Assembly (NCBI GenBank): GCA_037389465.1
Contig: JAZARR010000088.1
Location: forward strand, 558,001-622,000
Reading direction: 5' to 3'
DNA from: Baylisascaris procyonis
Taxonomy: Eukaryota > Nematoda > Chromadorea > Rhabditida > Ascarididae
DNA: 64,000 nt
Shown here: positions 1 to 24,559 of the stretch, one piece after another
Layout of the letters: each line of letters opens with the position of its first letter
How positions within the stretch are numbered: the stretch's first letter is position 1
The notes under the pieces: model-generated
Told to the model about the DNA's origin: nothing
The model's database searches: none
The model's input: the letters and a program-made list of their open reading frames with translations, nothing else
Position numbers and translations under genes: made by a program

Positions 1-3000
1 CGGTCTCATGAATCATATGGATAGGTTTGTGTTTGTAAAAAAAAGTAAAGTGTGATACAAATATGGGCATTTGTGTTGATTATGCTAGACGAGTGCCTTG
101 TTGTGCAGTCGTATTTGTTTCGCATACGATGAAATTGCAACGTCGCATAGCAATTAAGCGGAATGAAAGTGCAACAGTGACGTGAACTGTGTGAAATTGA
201 AATGCAATAGGATGGGTGATATACGGCTGTTGTGAGGCAATCTGCTCACAGCAACTATCTCAGGAATGCTTTTTGATGAACAACACTGCCTATACAGCGA
301 CAAATGAAAGCCATCATGAAAATCACATCGTGACCATTATGTGCTTCAATCGGCAACGCTAGTAAACAGATCCTTTGAAGGCAAACATCGTCCGTCTCAA
401 TCAGCCGTTGCATTATGCGGAGGGAAGGATTCGAGAGCTGGGTGGAAGGGAGAGAATTTACTCGATATACTGAACATCGCATTAGTTCTTAGGCTTCCCC
501 CATTCACGTAAAATTATCCTAGACATGCGTTACTATGGGAAGTCCCCACATAACATTTTAAATTAGTCCATGCCCCTGACTCAAATAAAAATAAAGTTTA
601 ATTGACTTCTTAGGGGGCTAACAATTAACGGGCTTGAGCGGTTCAAAGCGATTCCTCTAACTAAATAAGCAGTCACTCAGCAACAAAACTTTTTCTGATC
701 ATTAAGAAGGTTTACGAATTTGTTTGAATATTTCAATGATATGCTAAATAATGTTACGCATTTATGGATGATATGCAGCTATTATCGAAATGAGTCAACA
801 AATTGTGGACACTCTTTACGATTAGATAATTTTTCGCCTTTCCCGCTCTTAGGTCGAATAATAAGCTCGAAAAGCTGCTTTCTTTTGCATTAGATATATG
901 TTTATTTATCTCTCCTATCTTATTGGATACCAACTGAGCACATTTTGCAGCGACGGCATCAATCTCAATTGAGGCTCTCTTCAAATGACTCGTCGACCAC
1001 GTCACATAAAGCCCTCACGCAGTAGATATGTGTGAGAAATTCTCGACGTTGATAGCGCACAGAAATATATCGCCACCTATTTTTCCCTTTTTCAGGGGCT
1101 GCCTCATGTGTGATACGGTAATCGTTCAATGATCTTCCCTCCTGCTCAAATGTTTATTAAATGTTGCCTATGATATGATTTCACGATGTTGTAGTAAATG
1201 TTTCAGTCTTTTTTCACTATCGATTGCTCTCCGTCTAGCCTTCTGCGATAAAGTAGCCGGAAGAAATCATGCTGTATAGAAGTGCCTCCTGCATCACCGT
1301 CATCCGAATAAAAAACGACAGACGTAAAGTGGCCAAACGGTTAACATATTGGTAACAGCATACTGGTAATTCGTGTAAGGCGGAAGGAAGATTTTAGAGG
1401 TTGTTTTTCGAATTTTTCCATAACTGTTTCTCTTCACTCAGCAAATGAAAAACAGACTTTATTTGACAAAACTTACTTCCTGGAAACTTATTTTTACCGG
1501 TTAAATTTTTATCGCTCTCCGAAATTCTGAAACAATCGATTCTCTTGCCCTCGGCATCCCATGTTTTGAATTTTCAAAGCTAATAGATTCATCACGTAAT
1601 ATCAATTGCTGATACTTTGGTGAAGTTTGAAATGGTCAACGCATTCAATCTTGCAATGCAGTCGACTTCTTATAGGAAATTAGTATTAAAGACAAGAATT
1701 GCCTTCCTGTCTGAAACCGGAGAAGAGATTAATGATCTAATTATTTCAAGCCAAATAGGTTTGCCCTCAGCATCGTAGAAGGTGGGAATCCGTTGAATTC
1801 AGCTACGACTATCATCACCACGCATATAGCTGCAATTCGGTGTCCTTATACCTTGCAATTTCAATCGTTGTCAAGTACCACTCACCGTCACCGAATGTGG
1901 TCAAGGAACCGACTAGAAGGGATTGTGTCGATGATGATTGATGAGAGTAAGAGTTGGGTACAACTGCGATACTTTTATGAGTAGCTATGATTGTACGCAT
2001 ATAAGAGGAAGACATATTAAAGAAAGGGAATCCAAAAAAATGAGCCATCTCATTTATGCGAACTAAGAAATGAAGAAGAATGAGATCTCTGCTTCTTAAA
2101 TCATAAGTAAATCCCACATGGGATCATGTGAATTCACCTTTTGCAGAACGCATATTTCAATGTTTTTCTTACTGTTCAGCAGAATGCAACTATTTGATCA
2201 CATTGTAAATTTACACAGTTATTCTATTCATTCAGTATAACATATTTTATGTGTTTCAAGTTGTATAATTTCTTTATATTAAACCATTTGCTTACCTTTT
2301 ATTGTTTTTTTTTTAAACTTCATTTTCACTCAATAAGCAATTCATTTAGCATTCAAATATGTGTAAATATTAAAGCGTCCTAATAATTCGAAAAATTTCA
2401 GTATTTTATTTCAGAAATTTGCTTAGCAATTATACCTTTTAAAACATCATTAATCATTTACAGTATATCATTTAAAAAGCATTCATATTGAGATATCGAA
2501 TATTTTAACGCAGTGCATTTGCATTCGTTGGAATGTCGTAATAAATCACGGCAATCTAATCTTACGATAGAATAGACGACTGATGGCACAAATATTTCTA
2601 AATGACATCTCAACGATGCAATAATTTTTTTTTAAATGGTCATATAGATTCTCATAAGCACTATGTGGTTGAACGCAAAAAAAAAAAAAAGCAAACGTCT
2701 CGTTGAATGATACATTCGTAATGCAAATTGTGAAAATATACAAATCGAATAGTGAGCAAATCGAGCGATCCACAGAAATAATTCCACCGGAAAAGTATGA
2801 CCATCCAATAGTTCAGTTGCGAACATCTTTTGAGACATGAGTTAACCGAAATAAGCTTTTCTTTTTTGTAACTTCCACAAAAATATAACAGCATAAATGA
2901 GGGCATGCGCCCATTCGCAGTTATGATCTTCATCAATGTTGTCACCTTCGTAAGTTATACTCTGTCTTATTTCGGGCTAAATTATTTATGCAATACTATC

Positions 3001-3209
3001 AGAAATTTTTTTGCATAAGGTTTTAATAAAGTAACGCAAAATCTATTTATAAGTTTATGCAGCGAAATAAATAAACACTTTAGTTAATATAGATCGCAAA
3101 TTTACAAAAAAACTGTCACCTGAAAACTTTCATATTCCCTAATAATTTCATAATTTGCACAGTCATCTTTTAATTCCTTTACATTGCACAAAAATCTTTC
3201 ATCATTAAC
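1..3209. other. No gene recognised (AT-rich left end)
   Basis: I read both strands and found no stretch with recognisable protein similarity, consistent splice pairs or RNA-gene motifs. The short open frames here (for example 255-482 and 1815-2117 on the minus strand, 2546-2945 in three overlapping minus frames) overlap one another and lack coding character. Homopolymer A or T runs are common. Unrecognised small exons cannot be excluded. Confidence 0.6.
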
Positions 3210-3224
3210 TTAGCTCTAGCCAAA

Positions 3225-4281
3225 TGCGGAAGCCGATGCATTAGGACTGATAGCCCTCAGAAGCCGACTGACGGTTGATGGCAAGCAGAATGTTACGCCT
3301 TAGTAGACGCAACAGTTGCCAGCAATGTCAGCCCTCCTTCTGGGCGTACCGTTGGCGACCCTCGAATCACGCGCACCCCCACGTACTATAGGTCCACTAC
3401 CATCCGACAAATTCACTTAAACAATGAATGATGTGCTCGTACGCCCCTCTTTATATATCATCCTAACCGCGACTGCAGGGTTTGCGCCCAGATCATTTCG
3501 GAGGTTCCAAAGAAAAGAATTGTACGCAGAAACGGAAAAAGAATTCGATAAATGAGTGATTAGACACAGGTGTAAATGGTAAGTCAAACCTGGTAGATCA
3601 AATATTAATGGTAGGTCAGACTGTAGCAGATCTAATATTAGTAGCATGTCAGATTTTAGTAAATCAGTCCCTAGTGGGTCATTGACAAGGCACGATTTTC
3701 GCACCGAGCGGTGCACCACTGCATTAGCAAGGAATGCAACTTTTGCCGCACAGATCATTTGTGGTATATATGAGAATGGATTTAGAGATCAGAGAGAGTT
3801 GTCTATGTGAGGCTGACCAGATGCAAAAATCGAGCCAAGGTGTGATCGACAGAATGTCGTTCTTTGCAATGTTGCGCGATATCCGTAACGGTGCATTAGA
3901 ATGACCTATTAAAATCAAAGTAAAAGAAGTAACAAGAGAGGTCAGTACTTGTCGCTAGCAAGATCGATAAGAAGGCTTCCTTTGTGGATGAAACTGATCT
4001 AAAATCGGAACGTTTGATTCCCTGTTTGGAATGAAGTTGTCAAGAAGGCTATCCGAAGCACTCAACAGGGCAATAAATCAAAGATATGTGATGCAGACTA
4101 TAGACTAGACTGCTGGCGGAAGGGCAGCGAGAAACTGAAAATGTCCATGGATGTTCGCAACGTGACGCATTTTACGCTCCTTCTGTTGTTTTCGGTAACC
4201 CAGTGCTATCAGTCGTTCGTCACGCACTTACGATGTAGCTGGAACGGCGAACACATCAGAATCCTTGACCTTATTAACTAA
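3225..4281 (+). pseudogene. Frame-broken coding-like stretch, unidentified
   Basis: This kilobase is GC-richer than its surroundings and reads as plausible protein on the plus strand, but only in pieces. A frame from about 3424 starts MNDVLVRPSLYIILTATAG and is broken by TGA and TAA; it resumes in the same frame after the second stop (SLTRHDFRTERCTTALARN and onward) until a TGA near 3810. Two further pieces follow in other frames (DRMSFFAMLRDIRNGALE; SKIDKKASFVDETDLKSERL). The last runs uninterrupted from 4018 to the stop at 4279-4281 and includes ATG 4141, followed by a hydrophobic THFTLLLLFSVTQCYQS segment resembling a signal peptide. I do not recognise the family. It could be a decayed gene, a decayed transposon ORF, or a live gene whose introns I cannot place. 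A competing minus-strand frame (3417-3758, 113 codons) overlaps it. Confidence 0.25.
3576..3673. repeat. Diverged tandem repeat, about 3 x 33 bp
   Basis: Three adjacent units of 32-33 bp (3576-3607, 3608-3640, 3641-3673) share the pattern GTAGGTCAGA..GTAGATC.AATATTA with scattered substitutions. The unit length is close to a multiple of three, so frames stay open across it on both strands, which inflates the apparent minus-strand ORF at 3417-3758. It lies inside the coding-like relic. Confidence 0.6.
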
Positions 4282-7200
4282 ACTTTCCTAGCAAACATAA
4301 ATTCATTTCGAGCAAAGAGATATTTTTTAAGATGAGATTTCCTGTAGTCAGCCTAGTACACATCGAAAGAAATGAGGCCGTTGAAAGACAGGAAAATTCG
4401 AATCGCATCGACAACCTCTTTAAAAAAAAAAAAGAAGGATATATTCAAGTATGTGGAGTATATTCAAGAGCTCTCTAGAAATATAAAGATGAAACTTTGC
4501 GTACTGTGGTCAATAAAAATTGGTCTACGAAGCTCAGTGTCGCAGCACTTGCAAAATAATTCATTCCCTCCTTAGAAAGCCGAGTTATTTATTGCTGAAG
4601 TATGAGCAGCCACGAGATTGCGTACAGAGAAAAAGGCAGAAATGGGGTTTTTAATGTGTTGTTAGGACTAGGTGGTATTTGGTTGCTATATTGAAGTCGA
4701 TCGACTCCTGCGATGAATGTGAGCGCATCTCGGTTCGCTGTTCGCAACGAGTGTGCCCGCCTTCTTTGCGATGCTGCCGCAATTGCAGAGGGAAGTTGGG
4801 CAATATGAAGCAAAGATTTCTATTGTTATCGCAAAATCGTTACAAGATGCATAATTGTTTGTCGTCAAAACAAAACGTCCAATCAAGTCAACGACCAACC
4901 AACCAACAGAACACCTGAATTCCATTGTACGATGCGTTAAATTACATCCGACAGTACACCATTTTTGTGAAGGTGCCGCTTAAAAAGCATAACTCCCTCT
5001 CCAACCTAGCTTCGCATCAATCCCATCTCCCCTCATATCCTCCCCTCCCCCACACACACACACACACAAATGCATCATACTCCTGCTACATTCGATCTAA
5101 ATGCCAACACTATTCGGGTAAAAAATAGACTTGGATTGGCTGCATTGAGCAATTCGGTAAAACATGGGGACGGTACAGCTGTCAATTGAAGTCAGGAATC
5201 TGCCAGCCAATTCACGCATCTACGCCGGTTGATTCGACCACTTGACGAGGACTAAGTGTCGATTTTAGGAAATTTGTCGTTTTCAAGCGCTGTCTTTGAA
5301 CGGGTTCAGTTTTTTTTTTTTCATTCATATCTCGCCTTCATCTTTGTATAATCGGAATTATATCTGCAAATTAAGTCCTATGATTCTATTTTCACTTTTG
5401 ATTTCACATCATCTCAAGCACGATAATCTCGCCGTCTGAATTTTTCGAATTCATTTCATTGCGATAATTTTCTCGCAGATTCAAGTTGTAAGCAATAGCA
5501 AAATGAGTTCTAAAATACATTTGATGACTATTGACTACGTTAGATAAGGAAATAGACAAAATTAATCGTTTATTGGTCAATGCTGAAAACTATAATCTTT
5601 CATTTTGACTCAGAGTAGGAAATAAGCCAATTCGTTTTCCGCACACGTACGCATTTTTGGTAGCAGTGATACCGTCGTTTTATAACATACTCAGAAATTG
5701 TTCTAAGAGACGATCGTTTATAGAGGAACATTAGATGACTCAGAAAATTCTGTGGTAACCTGAGAATGCAGGTTTCGGTTAGGTGTCGTTGAGGAAGGTT
5801 TCATTACCGGTTGTCACTTCTCGCACTCTATTCCAGAGCTGAAGAGGAAGAGTAGAGAGTAGGATAGATATACCAAGTTTCACCATATCATTGAGATTCA
5901 TTTGCTGCTTGCTATTAATAAATACCTGCAAATCATTGCGTCATAAGTTGGTGTGAATCATTGTTGATGCTGGTTTTTTTTTTTCGGAAACCTCTGTTCC
6001 ATAGCAATAAAAATATAAACACCCACATGTTGCAACGATTTTGATATAATGAAATACTCTTGATTTATGTCGTTCTTGAATATAAACTTCATTCTAGTGC
6101 AGGCAAATCCCTTCCACTTTTCCCTCGAATATACCTGCGTTTTAAAATTACACCACACTTCAAGATCACTTCGAGATTCCTACCCACCCCCCCCCTTTAC
6201 CCTTTCCGATTGCCCTTAAGTCTGTGTTTGGAATTATTACCGATTAGGAAAGGTTGCCGGAGCCGTGATCCCCTTCACTTTTGAGCCAGGAATGCTTTCA
6301 ATAAGAGAGCGGTAGTTATATCGGTCGACTCCTTCACTGACTTCTAAATCTTCCATTCTCTTCCACTCATCTACCTTTTCGCGCGGTGCTAATTTGAAGC
6401 AGGTGGATTTCCTTTCTTGTAAAAAGTTAAAATAAGCATCACGGGTAACAGAGGAAGGTGCGCTTGTGCAGAGATGTTCGTGCTGATCAACGCAGTGCCA
6501 TTCTATATGGTGGCTTATGTTGTTCTTAGCATGTTTAAGTAGCGCAGAGATTCATTAAGGCCTTCTCGATGCAATACCACCTCCGTCTCACTATAAGCTT
6601 GATGCCCTCCCCCCCTTCCCTCATCCATCTTCCCAGAAATTTAACATTTCTCAGATTCCTATTTGAATGCTGTTCCTTTACAGTGATCAAGCTTTTAAAG
6701 TGCCTTGTACGACCATTTGAACTCGCTGTAAAATGGGAAATGATATAACCCATACTGGATAAAGCGTCCTTGCTTCGGAGTGGAAACGTTGTGTTCGTAG
6801 TTTTATCAACGTTATTTTTAAGCAGTTGTATGTGCGATGCGTATTTATTTATTTACATACGACTAAATCCACGCAGGACAGTTGAAAAACTAGACCGTCT
6901 AACGTCTATGTCGAATGCTTAAGTTTAAACCACTTTTCAACGCAGTTTCGTGGAATGTGGCGTTTCATTAAAATGTTTCCCTCACCTATATGAACGTTTT
7001 GGAAATCATTTAATATTGGCGGTAGCAGTGAGAAATAGACTTGCACCAGTGAAAACCCTTCTATGAAGTGTTATCCAGAATTTGGGAGTTTGCATTCTTC
7101 GAATCCTGTAGACATTCAAACTATGCTTCAACTACATTATATACTAGAGTATGAAAAATGCATGATGCTTAGGTTGCTGTTTAGTTTGCCGTGAGATGTT

Positions 7201-8523
7201 TTTAATTGAATATCTACTTATCAGTTTTCTGCTAGTATAATCACCGAATCAGCTATGAGGTCCCACTCCCTAATATCCACCTCCTATTCTTCCTCATCCT
7301 TTGCTTCCTCCTTCCATCACTCCCTCATCTGCCTATCTTCTCCGTTGCACCCCTGTCCTATCTTTCCTCGTCTCGAAAATGTGATATGTTGCGAATTGTT
7401 GAATAAATTAGCAATTCCATTGTTTGTTTTAGCAATTTCATCGTGAGGATTGTATTCGCTTGATCTCTCGCCAATGTGTGTACGATATGGGATCGTATCT
7501 GCGTTAATCAATTAAAGTGGCGGTGTTTGCGATGCAATCGAGTGTCTATCAGTAGAATTCGTGATCACTATAAAGTAAGTTTTATTTTGCCCATTTTCTA
7601 ATCAGTCTTCTCATTTTGGCTATTATAATTTCACTATTATATTTTCCAGTCATATTAGTATGTCATGGTGAATGAGATGAGTTGGGCGATGAAGATTCGA
7701 AAGTGATTGGTGATTGAAATCGTCAGAAAAATGGACGTTGACCTGAAGGAATAAAAGGCTTCAAATAACGCCTCATAGCTGAAAACTTTTTGATTGTGAA
7801 TTTTACGCGTGTGTATTACCTTGTTTCAAGTTTTGTTAATATTGCTCTCAGTACAATAAGCTGGAGAAGTTTCTTAGTGTCTGGTTTCTATGGAAATTTA
7901 CACCTGTACGTGACTTGTTGTAGGGAGTAAAGATAGGTTTGCAAATTTCGTAGTACATTTTGAAATATTTCGATTCGTACCTTATGTCTGTCGCAGTTTT
8001 TCTAGTCTTTGCGTTCTTTCGTGCTTTCGAACAGATAAGCAGACAGACATCAACACATAAATAAAGCGTCGCCATATTATTTTTTATTTTTTTAAGAATG
8101 ATATGTAAAAACGCATAGGAAGTAAAGGCTTATACTTCACATCAAATGATCTCGATTGTATCGCGATCGTGTATGAGACAAGCATGAGATTGCCCAAAGA
8201 TTTGCTAATATACAATTATAAACACACAGTTAGTTATTCGCTATCGGTACCCGTAGTCATTTAACAATAAATATGCTGTTGTAATTGAATAATAATTCAG
8301 TAATGATGACCAAATCACGTAAGTACTACTCCAATGTGTTCACTCGTCGATTTATTATCTTTGGATGGTTTGAAACCTCCGTTGGTTGAGGTCACGTGAT
8401 TTTTTGCCTTTCACTTATGTCGGTCGGGACAGGAAGTAACATATGTAGAGCTGAGTGAGATGGGGAGAAAGCAGATTTAGGGTGTAATAAACGCATTTAT
8501 AGATAGGTAGTAAATAATGAGAG
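4282..8523. other. Intergenic, no supported gene
   Basis: No recognisable coding exon. A GC-richer patch at about 4685-4810 is open in three frames (plus and minus) with a cysteine-rich plus reading, but has no start or splice context and no family I know. The rest is AT-rich with short A, T and C runs (for example C runs near 6186 and 6606) and a CA repeat at 5051. The region upstream of the LysM gene may carry its promoter, but I see no defined motif. Confidence 0.5.
5051..5068. repeat. (CA)n microsatellite
   Basis: Nine CA units following a CT-rich, C-rich tract. Simple sequence with no apparent function. Confidence 0.85.
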
Positions 8524-10270
8524 ATGGTAATGGAGGAGAATGATGAGCACACATTTCTTTGTGGCTATCAACGTGCACGAGGCTATGGTAGTACATCACG
8601 ACCACAGACGTCGACTCGCCGTTATTCGTCAATCATTCGTCATCAGGTCGAACCCACCGACACTCTTCAGGGGCTCGTACTTAGGTACAACACTTCGGTA
8701 AGTTGTCATTAATTTAATAACCTTCAAAATAACCTTAGGTAGGTGTTGATTTAAGTAATTTGCAAGAGCATTCAATTCTTCCTTCATGTTAGTGAGTAGT
8801 GGATTGATTTTCAGGTTCATCGAGCATATGGGACGCTGCAAATGATCTGCCAAAACATCACCAGTAGTAGCATTAGTCGTTGTATTGCTATAAGATGTGC
8901 AATTCACTTTTCGACACGCCAGGCGGTCTTCATTGGCTTTTAGCTTAATAGGATTCACCAGAGGGATGGTGTAGAAATACCGAATTTTTTATTGATTCTA
9001 GTCACAAAGGTTTCAATGTGTTGTGAGGATATCCAGGGAATTAGTGCTGTAGGCTGATGGACAGCGACTGTTATGCAAAACGTTTTGAATAGTATCAGAT
9101 AGTCGCTTTTGAAACATAAACAAAGAGTGTTCACAGTCGAAGAGGGAGAATGATCATAAAGTCATTGTTCATTAGTATTTTACAACAAACAGAGATTCAA
9201 AACCCTCAGATAACTCAATTTTAAACGATTCATAAAGCTGTTCAGTGTATTTTTTCATTGACTCATTTGAACATTTCGTAGCCTCATGCACTTAAGGGGC
9301 AGTCTCGACTCGCCGCCTTGCTTCACTGATGAGACTGAAATAGGGAGGGGGAGGGGATGCAAATCAAGCAACTTTAATGACTGACTGTACAGTGCACTCG
9401 GTGAAAGTGTTGAGGATATAAAAAAAGCGTATGATGGTCATACGTTCGTACTCGGATTATGCGGATTTCGCGATTCTGATTTCAACTGGAGAATGTCCCC
9501 ATTACGTATTTTCTTCCGTTATCTTCGTTGATGGTATCTAAATTGTAGTACGCTATGCTTTTAGATGTCTGAAATAAAGCGTCTTAATCGATTATGGTCG
9601 AACGAGAGTCTGTATTTGAAGCCGTATATAAATATTCCTATCTATGAGGACAAACCGGCAACCAGTGAAACGAACTCGCGCACCGAATCCCCTTCACTGA
9701 GAGCCATCGAGGAACATACCAGCACCGAGAGTGTGCAAGATATTTTCAGACGCATCGACTCCAATATTAAAAAGACGACCAGCAAAGTGAAAAGGCTCGA
9801 GAGCTCCAAGTGAGTACGCCTTATATCCATATTTTTATTCCACTCGAGTGTCCAGCGGGCAAAATTCAGCTGCTATACTAATTTTCCGGTGGTATGCATG
9901 GTTGAAATGCATCTTCGGTAGCTTGGTGTTTTGGAAAAACATTTTTTGAACTCTTCTTATTCTAGTGGTAGTTTCAGTCATAAAAATTCCACAGCCGACT
10001 AGTTCGTTTCTAAATAGCGCAAGCATTCGGCACCTACATATTTTTTACCCGAGTTCTTGGCCACCTAGGTACCGCAAGGCCAAATGTGGTTACGCGTAGG
10101 ATGGATGACAGAGGACAAGCAAATGCTAAAATCTTTAATTAATTCCTATGAAGTTTACTTCTCATTGCAGCGCTGACTGGAACGTAGAGAGTGCCGATCG
10201 GTCGACAGGGAACAACACCGCCCATCGCCATTCACTTAACTCGATGTCTGATTATCAATCGCCCATATAG
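8524..10270 (+). CDS. LysM domain protein, LYSMD1/LYSMD2-like (3 exons)
   Basis: Exons 8524-8697, 9565-9809 and 10171-10270 join in frame (phases 0 and 2; donors GTAAGT and GTGAGT; acceptors TTTTAG and TTGCAG) to give about 172 residues ending at TAG 10268-10270. The single LysM domain spans roughly residues 40-85 and is built across intron 1: RHQVEPTDTLQGLVLRYNTS from exon 1, then MSEIKRLNRLWSNESLYLKP and YINIPI from exon 2. The hallmark DTLQGLALKYG-like and IKRxNxLWxxxSLxLK motifs match animal LYSMD1/2. There is no signal peptide and no membrane segment, so a cytosolic protein is expected; the animal function is poorly known. The C-terminal part is charged and Ser/Thr-rich. The start is the first ATG after an in-frame TGA at 8518; ATG 8530 is an alternative. 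It is tail-to-tail with rpl-4. Confidence 0.88.
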
Positions 10271-10459
10271 TAATGTGTAAACAAATAGACTCTTAGAGAA
10301 TGCTACATCAGAAAAAAAGATGTGCTTTACGCATGATAAACGTTTAAAAAAAAATCATCTTAGAATGTGTATCGCAACGGCAGTAACACCCACAAAATTT
10401 ATATCTCCTTGTCAACATTCAACGTGCCATAACGACACTAGACAACAACAAACAACAAT

Positions 10460-14989
<4,530 letters not shown>

Positions 14990-14995
14990 AACTAC

Positions 14996-15004
14996 CTGCA
15001 AAAA
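14996..15004 (-). promoter_or_regulatory. Splice acceptor just upstream of rpl-4 start (possible trans-splice site)
   Basis: On the minus strand TTTTTGCAG ends six bases before the initiator ATG. The start residues match the known N-terminus of nematode L4, so no coding exon is needed upstream. Spliced-leader trans-splicing or a cis-spliced 5'UTR exon both fit. Confidence 0.5.
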
Positions 15005-17060
15005 TGCAATCAAACAGTCACCGTTTTTATACATTAAATAACGCAGACGCAACGATGAAATTATACATTCTAAATTAACAAATACAGCCGGGTGTGTACA
15101 ACGTGCAGATGGTCATCGAATGGCTAAATTAAGAAATGAAGTGAAAAAGCTGTGATCCTGAACGCTTTAATAACGACAATGAGCACTATGAAATGCTTCC
15201 TGAAATAGGTAATTCTCGAAGAAATAGAGCCATAAATGTACAAGGAGGCAATAGCTTCTCTTGTTCCTTCAACCAACTTCTCCATCTCCCCCCCCCTCCC
15301 CCACTAACAACCCATCTAAAATGAAATGGAGTCATCCCGCAATGAAATTAAAGAATGGCTTAGTCATTAATTTTACAATGATGATGGAAAAATATGGTGG
15401 AAATAAATGATTCATTTTAACATTTTAGAATCAAAAATATCATTTAACAGAAATCATCTAATAACGAATAATCATCCATCACCTCAAATCTAATAACTAC
15501 ACTACTAACGAGGATAAAACACTCGAGAAATGTGAATTGTCAAAAACGCTTATGCCTTTATCGGCATTTCAATGAAAAAGTTCGAAAACACTACCGTACA
15601 CCCCTAACCATTTCAAATCAGAAGCTTTCCTACATGTTAAAGTTCGCAGGCAGCCGGTTGCTTCGAACCATGCTTTCAACCCCTAAACTGTCGGCATAGT
15701 AGGGTGGGTTGCTCTTTCTGGCACGCTATGAGGGGGAATAATCGACCGGGGGTAGAGGGGATAATTGAAGTTAACAGTGTTGTAAGTTTTGCATATTATA
15801 AACTGAATTCTGAGGAAGTTTCTTTGCAATGCTTGAGTACAAATATCGACAGATCATAACGCAGCAATAACACCTGCACAGGTCTACTAGCAAGTTCATA
15901 AGCAGGCAATATAAAAGCATTTACACCTTGTTCACTGCACCAATCGCTTTCATAAACTTGAAACAAAATGGTACGGAATAATGCATTTTTGCTTCAGTCG
16001 GATTGGTGGTCACACAAAATCCTTCAACAAAAGACGTTGTTTTTTAACTTGGCTGGTATTAAAAACACCTGAATATTTTTAGCATCTCTACATAATTTCG
16101 ACTCCTCACAGAGGTGGTGGATTAGCGTTGGATATGGTATAGAATGTTATCCATCCTCTGGTTTACTTTATAGCCGTCGAATTTCGTAATTATCTCTTCA
16201 GCGCTCGCTGAGATGGTACTGCCAGACAGACCGATAGATCGGCAGACAGACGGAAACATTCATAAACGCAGATATGACATCATAAGGTGCATCTGCAAAG
16301 CAAAGATATCAAAATGTGATTCATCCATAAAAGTGTAGTGAAATTTGGGACATTAATAAAAGCTCCACAATCATGAACATTTATTCATTCCTTTCTACGT
16401 AATGTCTATCTCTCTCTGAGAAAGAAGCGCTTATCGATCGTATCGATCGGCGGAAATGTCCAACACTGTTCGCTACGATATAAGCGCCCACAGCGTAAGC
16501 ATCTGTGGCGCAAATGTCTTCAATCCATTGACGGGACTTGTTGATGCATTTTGGGGTTTTTCATTGCTATATGTTGATCAAAAAAAAAAACAAAAAAACA
16601 GCAGATTGACTGTTCAAAGGTCGGCAGTAAATATCAAAGGTCACCAATAAACATCAGTTAATTCTCACCTGCATCCTTGTGACTGCATGAATACAATTTA
16701 TTTGCAGTTGTTAGCTGATCCACTATAGTATCGAAAAATATAATATATGGAGTCAATTACATAGCATGGAAAGGTAGTGGACAATCACGAAAGCGATCAT
16801 CACTAAGAGGGGCTAATATAGTTGCGAATGGCACACATTCAGCAGTCATATTTTTGCAAATCCAACGAGTGGTGTTTCTCCTTTTCTCACCATCAAGTAC
16901 GTTGCTCATCTACTCTTATAGTCGATTATAATTGGTGTCAATTTTAGAGGCTTAATTCAGCAGCGAAGTATGTTATATATAAATTTCATAAAATGCTTAT
17001 TCACTTCGCCGTAATCTACCTTTATCTTCTATGTTTATATCACATTTTCTTGTTAAATAT
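15005..17060. other. Divergent intergenic region between rpl-4 and the acyl-CoA synthetase
   Basis: About 2 kb without a recognisable gene. It should carry the promoters of both divergently transcribed genes. Visible structure: a palindrome CCGATAGATCGG at 16231-16242 flanked on each side by CAGACAGA, ATCGATCGTATCGATCGG at about 16434-16451, and a C-rich run near 15285-15302. The 64-codon frame at 16456-16650 has no coding character. Confidence 0.5.
16223..16250. repeat. Palindrome flanked by direct repeats
   Basis: CAGACAGA (16223-16230), the perfect palindrome CCGATAGATCGG (16231-16242), then CAGACAGA again (16243-16250). It is positioned between the two divergent genes. It may be a binding site or a trivial simple-sequence coincidence. 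Confidence 0.6.
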
Positions 17061-17088
17061 CCAGGTGTATTAGTGCATCTTATAGGAA

Positions 17089-24239
<7,151 letters not shown>

Positions 24240-24260
24240 ATCAACTGCTGTTTTAATTCA

Positions 24261-24266
24261 AATAAA
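24261..24266 (+). promoter_or_regulatory. Polyadenylation signal AATAAA of the acyl-CoA synthetase
   Basis: A canonical AATAAA lies 22 bases after the stop codon and is followed by a T-rich stretch, giving a very short 3'UTR as is typical of nematode genes. Confidence 0.65.
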
Positions 24267-24559
24267 GTTTTTTAGCGAATTATTTTCGGCATCAGCACTA
24301 AACTGCTTCAACGATAACCTGAAGGTGTGAATGCACCTATGTTAAAATATTTGCATAATCGTTCAATTTAATGATTTATGTTCTCTAAACGAGGCGATAA
24401 AATTTCAAAAAATGAATAACTATTGGGATTGGTCGATTGAATTATCTTATCTTTGCAACGTTTACAACTGAAATGTACTTTCTCCTGCTAATAGCAGTAA
24501 TGAGATAAGTGTTATCGTGTGCCTTGCGCCATTGGCGCCGAAAAGTGTGCTAGAGATAG

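Noticed and set aside
3417..3758. 113-codon minus-strand ORF
   Set aside because: Kept open partly by the 33-base tandem repeat; its text is Leu/Asp-repetitive and shows no similarity I know, while the plus strand looks at least as coding-like.
8629..8958. 109-codon minus-strand ORF overlapping LysM exon 1 and intron 1
   Set aside because: No splice context and no recognisable domain; it overlaps a confidently identified exon on the other strand.
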